Part shown: positions 36,672 to 45,745 of the stretch, piece after piece | Layout of the letters: each line of letters begins with the position of its first letter | How positions within the stretch are numbered: the stretch's first letter is position 1 | Origin: Acididesulfobacillus acetoxydans | GTDB lineage: Bacteria; Bacillota; Desulfitobacteriia; Desulfitobacteriales; Desulfitobacteriaceae | DNA length: 64,000 nucleotides | Strand: one strand, 5' to 3' | NCBI RefSeq assembly: GCF_900016645.1 | Contig: NZ_CDGJ01000019.1 | The notes under the pieces: generated by a model | Seen by the model: only the letters and a program-made list of their open reading frames with translations | Told to the model about the DNA's origin: nothing | The model's database searches: none | Program-made: the position numbers and the translations under genes

Positions 36672-37565
36672 TTACCGCGCACCGCTGCGAGCCCTTTCCC
36701 AAGCCGAAGCCCGGCGTGTTTCCCAAAACAGACTGCCCAGACCGATACCCATTACGACCACCACCACCAAGAGAAACGCGGCGCCGAGATGGTGAAGATT
36801 ATGAACATGGATCGGAGTGGTGACTTGCCACTCGACCAAGGCCGGGGCCGTCAAACCCAAAATCCCCATAAGCATGAATAAGAGTCCGCCGCCCAACAGC
36901 GTCCGGCCGGCCGTGATTCCGGTGACCCGGGCAACATCCTCCTGCGACAGGTGCAGATGCCGGGTGATCCAACCGAAAGCTGCACCGAGAAGGACCTGCA
37001 TGGTCATGGTGCCGAGGCCGAAGAGAAATCCGGGCAACCAGGCCAGATAGGGACTGGGCATCGCGGGGGCCAAAACAGTATACAAGATCAGGGCGAACGA
37101 ACCGAAGCCAAAACCGGCAATAAAACCGTGCAGCGCAGCCATCCTGAGGGGAATCCCCTGCAGGGGCGGAGCTTGAGGCGGGTCGAGCCGGTTCCGGCGC
37201 CGGCGGGCCAGCGGATGCCAGTGCAAGTGGAAAGAAGTTTTCAGGCGAAAAATATAGAGGCCGCCAAAGATCATGGCCACACCCACCGCCAGGTAAACGA
37301 TATACTCAATGGAAGGGAGGCGGAAGATCCCGTCCAGGGCCAAATACGCGAGTTCGCTCATGAGAGCCCGTTGCAAAGTGAAGGCCGCCGAGAAGATGAG
37401 CCCCACTTTCATCCCTTTGCGCACAGAATAGCTGCCGATAGCATAACTGAAAGTTATCGGCCAGGTATGTTCGTCCGGGGTGATGCCGTGCACCACCCCA
37501 AGCATATAAGCTGTAAGCAAAATCATGACTAAAGACATCCCGGCCTGTGGAGACCAAAGATCCAT
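36672..37565 (-). CDS. NicO-like metal (Ni/Co) transporter
   Basis: 297 residues from ATG 37565, with AGGGGGGGAT upstream. Six to seven hydrophobic helices. Helix 1-2 carries LGVVHGITPDEHTWP, resembling the H-x4-D-H motif of nickel/cobalt transporters. A His-rich loop (SFHLHWHPLARRRR) lies in the middle and HVHNLHHLGAAF near the C-terminus. It lies right after a Fur-family regulator gene on the same strand (132 bp gap). A metal uptake or efflux role is likely; which metal is not shown. Confidence 0.75.
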   Translation of the reverse strand: MDLWSPQAGMSLVMILLTAYMLGVVHGITPDEHTWPITFSYAIGSYSVRKGMKVGLIFSAAFTLQRALMSELAYLALDGIFRLPSIEYIVYLAVGVAMIFGGLYIFRLKTSFHLHWHPLARRRRNRLDPPQAPPLQGIPLRMAALHGFIAGFGFGSFALILYTVLAPAMPSPYLAWLPGFLFGLGTMTMQVLLGAAFGWITRHLHLSQEDVARVTGITAGRTLLGGGLLFMLMGILGLTAPALVEWQVTTPIHVHNLHHLGAAFLLVVVVVMGIGLGSLFWETRRASAWERARSGAR

Positions 37566-37697
37566 GGAAATCCCCCCCTGAACAATGTACCCGTTCCCGA
37601 ACGGGTGCCGCTTAAGCGACACGGCACCCCCCTTCTCGTCGTCTGTGAACCGAATGCCTTTTAGATTATCATCAAGGATAGCGGGCGGCACCCGATT

Positions 37698-38162
37698 CTA
37701 TGGCTCCGGACTTTCCGTTTTCTCCTGACACTGACGGCAGAGGCCGAAGAAATCCAATTGATGCCCGTCGCATTGAAACCCCTCGCCGTCCGTTACGGTC
37801 TCCAAGACGGGACAATCGAAGATCTCCTTAATCTTGCCGCAGCCGTGGCAAATTAGATGATAGTGATGCCGGGGAGAACAAAAGGTATATCTGATTTCTC
37901 CGGAGAGGAGAAAAGCCCGCGCCAACCCGAGTTCCGACAATGCCTCCAAGAGCCGGTAGACCGTCGTCAGGCCAATGTTGATTCCTTGGCTGCGTGCGTC
38001 GCGGTAAAGCTCTTGTGCGCTCAGCAGGCGCCCGGAACCGGCAAAAGTCTCTAATAGCCGCAGCCGGGGCTGAGTCAGTCTCATTTTTTTGTCATGCAGC
38101 CGATGGCTTACCCAGTCAATCAGTTCCTGCAAGTCCACCGGGTGCGCTTCGCCCTTACACAT
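37698..38162 (-). CDS. Fur-family metalloregulator (Fur/Zur/Nur type)
   Basis: 154 residues. The winged-helix part has RLTQPRLRLLETFAGSGRLL and GLTTVYRLLEALSELGL. The metal/dimer part has FCSPRHHYHLICHGCGKIKE and a second cysteine pair, CRQCQ, for structural zinc. AAGGGTGGG precedes the start. Two near-identical boxes upstream (38177-38195 and 38246-38274) suggest autoregulation and control of the NicO-like gene downstream. The metal cannot be fixed from sequence; nickel or zinc fit the neighbour. Confidence 0.9.
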   Translation of the reverse strand: MCKGEAHPVDLQELIDWVSHRLHDKKMRLTQPRLRLLETFAGSGRLLSAQELYRDARSQGINIGLTTVYRLLEALSELGLARAFLLSGEIRYTFCSPRHHYHLICHGCGKIKEIFDCPVLETVTDGEGFQCDGHQLDFFGLCRQCQEKTESPEP

Positions 38163-38176
38163 ACAAACCCACCCTT

Positions 38177-38274
38177 AGGGGAAATAATTTTCTCTAACGT
38201 TTTCTAAGATAAGACCAATACCTCCTTTTGTCAAGATGCGAATTGCTGTTAGCGGAAATTATTTTCGCTAACAG
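38177..38274. promoter_or_regulatory. Two Fur-family boxes upstream of the regulator gene
   Basis: Site 1 (38177-38195) reads AGGGGAAATAATTTTCTCT. Site 2 (38246-38274) has perfect 9-bp arms CTGTTAGCG and CGCTAACAG around GAAATTATTTT. Both share GAAAT-ATTTTC centres. Site 1 overlaps the region just before the ribosome site. Confidence 0.7.
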
Positions 38275-38656
38275 TTCCTAAGCACAGAGATTCGGTTCGA
38301 CTCCTCTGCTCAGCGTTTTCCGCTCATGGGCCAAGTTTTTTGTCCTTTCCCCGCATAGCCCGGCGCCGCCCGTGACACACTGGATTCAGCGGCACGAAGG
38401 AGAGTCTTGTCCAACAGACTCCGTTCAGGAGCTTAGGAAATAGCGGTGACCACAACAACTTCGGAAAACCGCAGGCCATGGCGACCTCGGAAAGACCCGT
38501 GGCCACGATGACTCCGGAAATAGTGTGGGGTGGAACATGTCTCGCGGAATACGGAAAGAGGATCACGGTTGAAGTGAACTCGTGGCGCCCCGCAATTGAG
38601 TGAACTTGTTCAACTAAAGTTGAACTCGCAACCATACTGAACCAGGAGGGATGGCC
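38275..38656. repeat. Gene-free stretch with degenerate repeats and two element left ends
   Basis: About 380 bp. From 38420 to 38520 a decayed repeat of about 37 bp (CTTCGGAAAACCGCAGGCCA, CCTCGGAAAGACCCGTGGCCA, CTCCGGAAATAG) is visible. At 38576-38590 and 38611-38632 lie GTGAACTCG and GTGAACTTGTTCAACTAAAG, left-end fragments of the dispersed element. No gene seen. Confidence 0.5.
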
Positions 38657-39577
38657 ATGAAATTTCTTGGGAACCGATTCGGTCAAGGGACCCAAAGATA
38701 TAGGGAGGTTGGAGTTTTCATAAGCATCGCAGTGGTTTTGGGGTTTCTCTTCGTCTGGCACTCCTCATTCCCCGGGCCTGTTCCGGTTCAGCACGCTTCC
38801 GGCGGCCAACCCGGCAAGGCCGGGGGTTCTTTTTCCGCCACAAGGAGTGACCCCAAAGGCGTTCAGAGCAAGGCCACAAAGACCAATCCGCCGGCTCCTG
38901 CTGCGCCGGCTCTGACCCCCTTTCCGAAGGAGGGCATCCCCGTCCTCATGTATCACTCCATTAGCACCATACCGGGCAACACTTTGGGGGTTCCCGTCAG
39001 GCAGTTCTCCGCTGAAATGACCTGGCTGCACCGTCGGGGCTACCACTCCCTTTCCCCGGAAGAGTTGTACCGCGCTTTGACTGCCGGGGAGAAAGTCCCC
39101 GAGAAGCCGATCCTGCTCACATTTGATGACGGATACGCGGACAATTATTACGCGGCTTGGCCCATTCTCCGGGCCAACGGTTTTCGGGCCACCTTCTTTG
39201 TCATCACGAACTCAGTCGGCCCGGGGATGATGACCTGGAATAGGCTCGCGGAACTGGTACGGGCAGGTAATTCCATCGGCAGCCATACTGTGCATCACTT
39301 GGACCTGGCGTCCCTCCCCGCTAAGGAACAGGAAGATGAGCTGGCCCTATCGAAACAGACTATCAAAAGCCACCTTGGCCTCGACGTACAAGCCTTTTGC
39401 TTTCCGTCAGGCCGTTACAATACAACCACACTGCAATTGATGTCCAAACTGGGATACAGAATCGGTTTTACCACCCATTCGGGTAGGGTTCATTTGGGAG
39501 ACAATCCCCTGATTTTGAAGCGTCTGCGTATTTACGGCGGAATGCCTCTGTCGTCCTTCGAAAGGCTGTTGCCTTAG
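38657..39577 (+). CDS. Polysaccharide deacetylase (NodB domain), membrane-anchored
   Basis: 306 residues from ATG 38657, with AGGAGGG six bases upstream; the in-frame ATG at 38651 abuts that site. An N-terminal anchor helix (VGVFISIAVVLGFLFVW) and a Pro/Thr/Lys linker lead to the NodB domain. Motifs: VLMYHSIS, ILLTFDDGYADNYY (catalytic Asp and metal Asp), GNSIGSHTVHHLDLASL (metal His pair), and FCFPSGRYN. It should remove acetyl groups from wall glycans or exopolysaccharide outside the cell. The gene stands alone, followed by a degenerate 12-bp-type repeat after the stop. Confidence 0.92.
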   Translation: MKFLGNRFGQGTQRYREVGVFISIAVVLGFLFVWHSSFPGPVPVQHASGGQPGKAGGSFSATRSDPKGVQSKATKTNPPAPAAPALTPFPKEGIPVLMYHSISTIPGNTLGVPVRQFSAEMTWLHRRGYHSLSPEELYRALTAGEKVPEKPILLTFDDGYADNYYAAWPILRANGFRATFFVITNSVGPGMMTWNRLAELVRAGNSIGSHTVHHLDLASLPAKEQEDELALSKQTIKSHLGLDVQAFCFPSGRYNTTTLQLMSKLGYRIGFTTHSGRVHLGDNPLILKRLRIYGGMPLSSFERLLP

Positions 39578-39870
39578 CTGTTTCCTTAGCTTGCGTCAGT
39601 TGCTTCCTTACTTGTTTCTCGAGTTGTTTCCTCACTCGTTTTCCTTAAAACACAGTTTTCCCCCAAAACCGGTTGCGCAAACCTACTATTTTCCCCGGCC
39701 CGAGGTCCCTTTCTCTTCCCCCGGCAACCCCGGCAATTTTCCGGCGATCCAGCCGCCTGAACCTAGCGCAGGCAGAGACGCAGCTGAAAGCCTACGGTTT
39801 TTACAGGTCGGTGTCAGCCCGCTGAGCAAAAAGCCAAGCAAGCTGCATGAAGAAATTTCTCAAATACCCC
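39578..39870. repeat. Repeat-like, gene-free stretch after the deacetylase stop
   Basis: TGTTTCCTTAGCTTGCG, TTGCTTCCTTACTTG, TTTCTCGAGTTGTTTCC and CTCACTCG form a decayed short repeat from 39578 to about 39650. The remainder shows no gene. Confidence 0.5.
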
Positions 39871-39899
39871 TTGACAGTTTAGAATTAATATTATAAGAT
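39871..39899 (+). promoter_or_regulatory. Promoter of the rubrerythrin gene
   Basis: TTGACA (39871-39876), 17-bp AT-rich spacer, TAAGAT (39894-39899). The spacer (GTTTAGAATTAATATTA) is AT-rich, but a consensus PerR box could not be fitted. Confidence 0.7.
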
Positions 39900-39986
39900 A
39901 TCAATGTCAAATAGAGAGCGGCCCGCGCTCAAGGAACCGGGACCCGCAAACAAGAAGTTTAAATACAGGAAGGAAGTAAAAGAAAC

Positions 39987-40529
39987 ATGAAAAAGTTTGT
40001 CTGTTCAGTCTGCGGTTACATCTATGAGGGGACAGAAGCGCCTGACAAATGCCCCCAATGCGGCTCCCCCAAAGAAAAATTCAGTGAGAAGAACGAATCT
40101 GGGATGCAGTGGGCGGACCAACACGTTATAGGCGTGGCCAAGGGGGTTGACCCCGAAGTAATCGAGGGCTTGAAAGCCAATTTTACCGGTGAATGCACGG
40201 AAGTCGGAATGTACCTGGCCATGAGCCGTCAAGCCGACCGTGAAGGCCACCCTGAAGTCGCGGAAGCATACAAAAGGATCGCCTGGGAAGAAGCGGAACA
40301 CGCGTCCAAGTTTGCCGAGCTTCTGGGTGAAGTCGTGGTCGCGGATACGAAAAAGAACCTGGAAATGCGCGTGGAGGCCGAGCATGGAGCCTGCCAGGGC
40401 AAAAAGGATCTGGCCACCCTGGCGAAAAAACTCAATCTGGACGCTATTCACGACACGGTTCATGAAATGTGTAAAGACGAAGCGCGGCACGGCATGGCTT
40501 TCCAAGGCCTTCTCAAACGTTATTTCTAA
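39987..40529 (+). CDS. Reverse rubrerythrin (rubredoxin domain at N-terminus)
   Basis: 180 residues. The rubredoxin-like centre comes first: KKFVCSVCGYIYEGTEAPDK, then CPQCGSPKEKF. The four-helix diiron domain follows with EVGMYLAMSRQADREGHPEV, WEEAEHASKFAELLGE and CKDEARHGMAFQGLL, carrying the E-x2-H ligands. This domain order is that of reverse rubrerythrins of clostridia, which reduce peroxide and protect anaerobes from oxygen. GGAAGGAAG lies before the ATG. A single-gene unit with its own promoter and terminator. Confidence 0.93.
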   Translation: MKKFVCSVCGYIYEGTEAPDKCPQCGSPKEKFSEKNESGMQWADQHVIGVAKGVDPEVIEGLKANFTGECTEVGMYLAMSRQADREGHPEVAEAYKRIAWEEAEHASKFAELLGEVVVADTKKNLEMRVEAEHGACQGKKDLATLAKKLNLDAIHDTVHEMCKDEARHGMAFQGLLKRYF

Positions 40530-40676
40530 ATGCCAAGCGTTACTTCTAAATGCGCAAGTGAACTCGTCTAGCTAAAGGTGAATATCACGGCTCAATACTC
40601 GCCTAAATACTCAGAAAGACGATCTAAGAGACGAACTGCCTGGGACGGGGTTTTCCCCGTATCCATTCCATAAATT

Positions 40677-40702
40677 AAGCCACCCTCACGGTGGCTTTTT
40701 TC
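40677..40702 (+). terminator. Terminator downstream of rubrerythrin
   Basis: AAGCCACC/GGTGGCTT with a four-base loop, then TTTTT. It lies 150 bp past the stop; a left-end fragment of the dispersed element (GTGAACTCGTCTAGCTAAAG, 40557-40576) lies between. Confidence 0.85.
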
Positions 40703-40774
40703 GCATAAGAGATGCAAGAACATCCCGCAGCGCCCCACCCATCAGGTTTAGAAGTCCGCAAGACTTATCGCCGA

Positions 40775-41950
40775 TTATTGGCTCAGGTCAGTATGGGTGA
40801 TTTTTGACTGAACCTTGACCTGTGTCTCCGCCAGGGGGAACTCTGCCTCCCACTTTCCGGCCAGCCCCTGCCACTCCTCGGGATAGGCCCGCATCAGGTC
40901 CGTGCCGAAGCCGAAAATGTCCGCTTTGTAGTGCGTTTGAGCGGCGCTAATCGTCGTTCTCATCTGGTTGGCGATGGCTTGATTGAGTTCCTCTTCCAGG
41001 ACGGAAATCATATCGGGGCTGCTCAATTTTTGTGCCGATGCCTGCTCCACCAAGTTCGCCTCCACCTTGACATCGATCTCGAACCGCGCTTTCCCGCCTA
41101 GCCATTCGGGTTTGACCCGGCTGCCCGCCCGGATGATTTCCAAAGTCACCGCTTGGTCAGGATTTCCTGGGGAGGGAACAAGGACAGATCCGCTCTTGAC
41201 CTTATCTTTGATGAACAGATACCCCCTGGTCTCAGTGCTATCCAGCCAGCCGATAAGTTTGTCTCCTCGAAAAACCCCGGCGCCGTCAAGCCGAAGTTCA
41301 TTCTTGCCCGAAACTTTGTCCAAAACCACCCGACCCAATACGGGCTGAGTAGTTTTGGAAAGGAGGCTGTCGTCAAATTCCAAAAGATTGCTGCCAACCG
41401 ACTTAGAGACAATATTATAGTTTTTGAGCATATCTTCCAACTGTTTGGAGGGCACATTGTTGAGTTCGGAGTCTGCCTTAAGCACGTCGGCCGCCGTGCC
41501 TTGGGCCACGACCACCCAGGCCAGTAAGCGCATTTCCTGGTCGCGCGCGAACAAGTCCATCACCGGCCGCACCCCTTCCCTGGCTAGCTCTTGGCCTAGG
41601 ACAATCAAGGAGTTGTGGGGATAATAGAGCCTGCGTCCGCTCTTTTCCACCAAGTTTCTCACCGCGTCGAAGACCGTGTCGCCGCTGCTGCTGACGACCC
41701 AAACCGCCTTGCCCTCTCCCGAGGCTCCCTCCGCCATTTTCATGGCCCTGGCCCGGATGATTTGTACCGTCAGTTCAATCTTGTGGTCCGGTCCAAGGTC
41801 TAGGCCGACCGCACTCACGATCCCGATCCTGTTCAGTTCCCGTCGGTTCCAGCAGCCGCTGGTCAATGTGGACAAAGCCAGCGTAAGGATTAGGGTTAAG
41901 AGAGGTATGACCCGTCTCCTTCCTTTATGCTTGCCGGTTTCTGCCGCCAT
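40775..41950 (-). CDS. gerC: Spore germination receptor lipoprotein subunit (Ger(x)C family)
   Basis: 391 residues. The signal peptide ends in a lipobox LTSGC, so the protein is lipid-anchored outside the inner spore membrane. Family stretches: CWNRRELNRIGIVSAVGLDL, GRRLYYPHNSLIVLGQELAR, DQEMRLLAWVVVA. It is the C subunit of a GerA-type nutrient receptor. Third gene of the gerB-gerA-gerC order on the minus strand, 182 bp after gerA. Confidence 0.93.
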   Translation of the reverse strand: MAAETGKHKGRRRVIPLLTLILTLALSTLTSGCWNRRELNRIGIVSAVGLDLGPDHKIELTVQIIRARAMKMAEGASGEGKAVWVVSSSGDTVFDAVRNLVEKSGRRLYYPHNSLIVLGQELAREGVRPVMDLFARDQEMRLLAWVVVAQGTAADVLKADSELNNVPSKQLEDMLKNYNIVSKSVGSNLLEFDDSLLSKTTQPVLGRVVLDKVSGKNELRLDGAGVFRGDKLIGWLDSTETRGYLFIKDKVKSGSVLVPSPGNPDQAVTLEIIRAGSRVKPEWLGGKARFEIDVKVEANLVEQASAQKLSSPDMISVLEEELNQAIANQMRTTISAAQTHYKADIFGFGTDLMRAYPEEWQGLAGKWEAEFPLAETQVKVQSKITHTDLSQ

Positions 41951-42132
41951 CCAGGTCTCATCTCCTTACGGTTCCCGACGGTCTGCTTCCCGCTTTCTGT
42001 CCCCGGAACCTCCGCTTCCCCGTGAGCTTCCCAACGTCCGGCCGATTCTCGTCAGTCCTTCCTGTTTACCTTCCTCACTGGCCGAGTGCAAGAATCGGCA
42101 AGGTATCGGTCGGCTCCCTTAACCTCTCGGGA

Positions 42133-43677
42133 CTAATCCTTACCCGGGGGACGTCGATCGGAAGTCGTTCGCGCCAAATTCCGATGCCCCAAAATCCGCG
42201 GAGGAAAAACCTGCGAACCCAGCGGGGCTCTGATGAAGACGTCTTTGAGGTCATTCAGGTTCCCCGGGGCAATCGGGAGCAGGTAAGGCACGCCGAATGA
42301 ATACAATTTGAACATGTGAATTAGGACTGTCAAACCACCCATCAAGATGCCGAACAGGCCCAGCGGAGCCGCACAGGCTATAAAAAACAGGCGTAACAGC
42401 CCGATGACATCGGCTAGGGAAGTGAGAGCAAACCCTGAAATAGCGGTGAGCGCCACCACCACAATCATCGAATTGCTGACTAATCCGGCCCGGGCGGAGG
42501 CCTCGCCCAAAACCAAAGCTCCGACGATACTGAAGGCCTGGCCGATGGCCCCGGGCATACGAACGCCGGCTTCCCGCATGATCTCAAAAATGACGCCCAT
42601 GATCAGCACTTCCATGTAGGAAGGAAAGGGAGTTCCTTCCCTGGATGCGACCATGCTGATGAGCAGCGGCGTGGGCAGCAAATCCTGACTATAGCTTTGC
42701 AAAGCGACATATCCCGCCGGAAGCAAGACCGCAATGACAAAAGCCAGATACCGCACGAGCCTTACAGTCGTAGCATAGTAGGGACGGGAATAGTAGTCTT
42801 CGGAACTCTGGAACCCTTCGACAAAAAGGTGCGGAACTGTGAGCACGAAGGGCGTGCCGTCCACGAAAATCGCCAGGCGGCCTTCAAGCAGCTTGGCGGC
42901 CACGACATCCGGCTTTTCCGTATTGCCCACGGTGGGGAAGATGGAGCGCGGAGCGTCCTCGATTAGCTGTTCAATATATCCGCTCTCCAAAACCCCGTCT
43001 ATCTCAATCTTATTCAACCTGCGCTTAACTTCGTTGACCATTTCCCGGCGGGCAACTCCGTCAATATAAGCAAGATATACCAAAGTCTTTGTCCGCCGGC
43101 CCAGTTCCAGGCTTTCGATACGCAGGTTCTCATCTTTTATTTTACGGCGCAGCATGGCACTGTTCACCCCGATATTTTCCGTAAAGCCCTCCCTGGGACC
43201 CCGAACGATGGACTCCGTGCCCGGTTCATCCACATTTCTGGACTCCCAGCCTTTGGTTTCGATCACCAGTGCCACCGCAGAGCCGTCAATCAGCAAGGCC
43301 GTGTTCCCGCAAAGAATGCCGTCAACTACGTCCTTCAAGCTCTTAGCTTTCTGCACTCGCTTGTTAGGCAGAGCCCTATTCGCGATCACATCCGCCATAT
43401 CTCCCGCCCCGTTTGGTCCGGCCGACCGCTTCGAATCCCGCCCGTCAAAATCGAACATGAGCGGTTTCAAAATCGTACCGGAAGTCGTCTCCTGGTTAAT
43501 CATGCCATCGATGTAAATCAGAACTGCCTTGGGGTTGGAAGCGAACCCCAGGGTGAACTCCCGGTAGATGACATCCGCACTGTTTTTGAAACGGTTCTTC
43601 AGAGCGGAGATGTTCGCCTGAAGGCCGTCCGCCAAGTCGCCGGAGACCGGGCCCGAGGAGATCCCTGAATTAAACAT
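42133..43677 (-). CDS. gerA: Spore germination receptor A subunit (GerA/GerKA family)
   Basis: 514 residues from ATG 43677, with GGAGGTGAGG upstream; longer frames overlap gerB and have no site. The N-terminal domain has FTLGFASNPKAVLIYIDGMI. The typical motif ESGYIEQLIEDAPRSIFPTV and FVDGTPFVLTVPHLFVEGFQ precede four to six C-terminal membrane helices (for example GTPFPSYMEVLIMGVIFEIM). It is the large subunit of the germination receptor in the inner membrane of the spore. It starts 17 bases after the gerB stop. Confidence 0.95.
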   Translation of the reverse strand: MFNSGISSGPVSGDLADGLQANISALKNRFKNSADVIYREFTLGFASNPKAVLIYIDGMINQETTSGTILKPLMFDFDGRDSKRSAGPNGAGDMADVIANRALPNKRVQKAKSLKDVVDGILCGNTALLIDGSAVALVIETKGWESRNVDEPGTESIVRGPREGFTENIGVNSAMLRRKIKDENLRIESLELGRRTKTLVYLAYIDGVARREMVNEVKRRLNKIEIDGVLESGYIEQLIEDAPRSIFPTVGNTEKPDVVAAKLLEGRLAIFVDGTPFVLTVPHLFVEGFQSSEDYYSRPYYATTVRLVRYLAFVIAVLLPAGYVALQSYSQDLLPTPLLISMVASREGTPFPSYMEVLIMGVIFEIMREAGVRMPGAIGQAFSIVGALVLGEASARAGLVSNSMIVVVALTAISGFALTSLADVIGLLRLFFIACAAPLGLFGILMGGLTVLIHMFKLYSFGVPYLLPIAPGNLNDLKDVFIRAPLGSQVFPPRILGHRNLARTTSDRRPPGKD

Positions 43678-43694
43678 TTCCTCACCTCCGAAAC

Positions 43695-44834
43695 CTACTT
43701 GCCGCCGCTTCGCTGCCCCAGGAATCCCCAACCGTGCCTGCAAACACTGATCGTCAGCAAGAGCATGGGGATAAGCATTTCCACAGCCAAAGCCAAAAGG
43801 GGGAAAACGCTGCGGAGGAACTGCCACCGGTCCGCGCTGCCGTGAAATATGAAAAGGCCAAGCAAGAGAATGGCCAAGCCCTCAACCAAAGCGACCCACT
43901 TGCCGCCATTCCCTTTTATTTTGAATAATTGGGCGGCCCCGATCGCGGCACACTCATGGAAGGCAACTATCGCCAGGAAGCCGCCCGCCGTCCAAACGAT
44001 CCCAGCCATAGAATCCAGCCGTTCAAAGAAGTCCCCGATCTCAATCATGCGCACGGCCCGAAAGAGAGGATAGATCTGCTGGATCGAAACATTCACCCCG
44101 AGAATTGTGATACACTGGAAGAGCACCAGAATGATCAGGAGAGCGGCTGTGAGGGTTCCCCCCAGGATCGGCTTAAGCGCTTGGCGCGGTTCGTTCTGAA
44201 AGGCCATCAATACACCCGCTATGATGACGAATCCCAGCCAACCCCCTGGCAGCAGGCTGTGCCCTATCACCTCAGCGGGGTTTTCCTGAAAGAAGGGCAG
44301 CAAATTCTCGAGGTGAATGATGTTGAAGGTAAAAAACAGAATGCCCACAACAGCGAGAATGAGCAAAGGGCCAATCAGCTCGCCGAGCCTGCCGATCACC
44401 TCCACGCCGGAAGTAACCGCATAAGTGCTGACGGCCATAAAAGCCAGGGCGAAAACCAGTGGCGGGGTCTCGGGCATGAGGGCCACCACCAGAAAGTCCA
44501 CTTCGATACGTAAAAGGACGGCTGCCACCATTAGGAAGAAGATAGCAAAGATCAACCCGATGACCTTACCCAGGTATTTGCCTAAAATCGTCTCACCGTA
44601 CTGAAACAGAGTGCGATTCGGATACCTGGAACCAAGTATATAGAGAACCAGGGCGATGATAACGGCAAAGCCAAGCCCCGCCGAAACGTCCAGCCAGGCG
44701 TCCTGTCGGCCCTGATAAATGAGACCGTTCGGCAGCCCATAGAGGGCACTGCCTAACACGGTGCAGAAGACCAGAAAGAAGAGCTGGCGCCCGGACATTT
44801 GTGTTTCCCCCGGCTTCAAATTAACACCCTCCAT
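43695..44834 (-). CDS. gerB: Spore germination receptor permease subunit (GerB family)
   Basis: 379 residues, ten or so hydrophobic helices of the amino acid-polyamine-organocation fold. Family stretches: LKPGETQMSGRQLFFLVFCT, GSALYGLPNGLIYQGRQDAW, SLLPGGWLGFVIIAGVLMAF. It is the likely ligand-binding subunit of the receptor. It heads the three-gene operon. The start at 44834 gives an M-E-G-V-N-L head; a shorter start downstream of GGAGGGTG is possible. Confidence 0.93.
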   Translation of the reverse strand: MEGVNLKPGETQMSGRQLFFLVFCTVLGSALYGLPNGLIYQGRQDAWLDVSAGLGFAVIIALVLYILGSRYPNRTLFQYGETILGKYLGKVIGLIFAIFFLMVAAVLLRIEVDFLVVALMPETPPLVFALAFMAVSTYAVTSGVEVIGRLGELIGPLLILAVVGILFFTFNIIHLENLLPFFQENPAEVIGHSLLPGGWLGFVIIAGVLMAFQNEPRQALKPILGGTLTAALLIILVLFQCITILGVNVSIQQIYPLFRAVRMIEIGDFFERLDSMAGIVWTAGGFLAIVAFHECAAIGAAQLFKIKGNGGKWVALVEGLAILLLGLFIFHGSADRWQFLRSVFPLLALAVEMLIPMLLLTISVCRHGWGFLGQRSGGK

Positions 44835-45132
44835 GTTCTCGGTCGGAACGCCGAAAGCCGGCCATAAATTCCCCCGTTTCCCTCATCACGCCGGAACCCT
44901 CTGTTTGCGTACAGTGGCGGCCACAGCCCCGGCTTACGGTGTATTGCGGCGGCCACGCCGCAACCCGTTCTTTTACACTCAGCCCCTTTCTTCCGGAAAG
45001 CCCGAAGCCGGCAACGAAAGAAGCTCTGCCGCTGAGGGCCGTCCGCTCCTTTTAGTATTTCTTCCGGCCCCCCTTTATATGTAATAATCCGGGCATGCGG
45101 CTAAACTTTCGGGTCAAGCTATATTCTTCGAG

Positions 45133-45387
45133 TTTATCCAAACGTAAGACGACTCCCACTTCTACAAGTGGGAGTGGGTCCCACGTACCCCGCTTCGGTG
45201 GGGGTAGACTCCATCCTTCGGCACAAAAGCATAATTTCACGCTCTGTGCCTACGGCGATAGTCTCCACCGGAGACTATCGTCACCGAAGTCATCCTCACC
45301 GCACAAGTATTCTTTGAAAGCTTGCGGTTCGGCGATAGTGTCCACAGGACACTATCGTGATGTTCAGCGTAAGCTGAACGAGTTCAC
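45133..45387 (-). repeat. Dispersed IS605-like structured element, longest copy (D)
   Basis: On the minus strand (45387 to 45133): GTGAACTCGTTCAGCTTACG, stem GATAGTGTCC/GGACACTATC, core CCGAACCGCAAGCTTTCAAA, second stem GATAGTCTCC/GGAGACTATC, block CCCCCACCGAAGCGGGG, right-end hairpin ACTCCCACTTGTAGAAGTGG, then GTCGTCTTACGTTTGG. Against copy C the second stem has changed on both sides (GTG/CAC to GTC/GAG), keeping pairing. Confidence 0.85.
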
Positions 45388-45401
45388 TTTTCGCCCTTGA
45401 T

Positions 45402-45430
45402 TTGACTGGAACTGACTAATGTACTAAAAT
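45402..45430 (+). promoter_or_regulatory. Promoter for the 45.7-kb gene
   Basis: TTGACT (45402-45407), 17-bp spacer, TAAAAT (45425-45430), just outside the left end of element D. Confidence 0.65.
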
Positions 45431-45745
45431 ATGGTCATGGCTCTGGGGCGTAGAGCGGAGCCACGCCAATTTCTGTAACAAAGGGCAACTGACAGAGCAA
45501 TATTTTGAAAGAGGTTTGACTAGGGGAGATTTGAGTGACTCTTTATGAGTGAGAACATTGAACAGATTCTGCAAGGTGAAATCCGGGAGAAAAAGCGCAC
45601 CGCCGGCGGTGCACTGCACAGAGCATCGAGGACGCGAAGGCACGAAACCGTCCGAACTCCAAGCGAAAGCTTGACCGGGTTTGAAAAACGGCTCGTGGTT
45701 TATCCCGGGGTTCTGTATATTACAACGATAGGGGAGATTCAACTG

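Noticed and set aside
38283..38320. 3' end of a tRNA (GGTTCGACTCC)
   Set aside because: The arms around the loop do not pair and no anticodon arm lies upstream.
38324..38761. Minus-strand frame opposite the deacetylase start
   Set aside because: Overlaps the signal sequence of a well supported gene, crosses decayed repeats, no domain or ribosome site.
39871..39910. PerR box at the rubrerythrin promoter
   Set aside because: AT-rich words resemble it, but the two half sites do not fit the 7-1-7 spacing.
45580..45700. c-di-GMP-I type riboswitch
   Set aside because: Words such as GCACAGAGC and GGACGCGAAGG look vaguely similar, but the conserved GGGGUUACC half and tetraloop receptor are absent.
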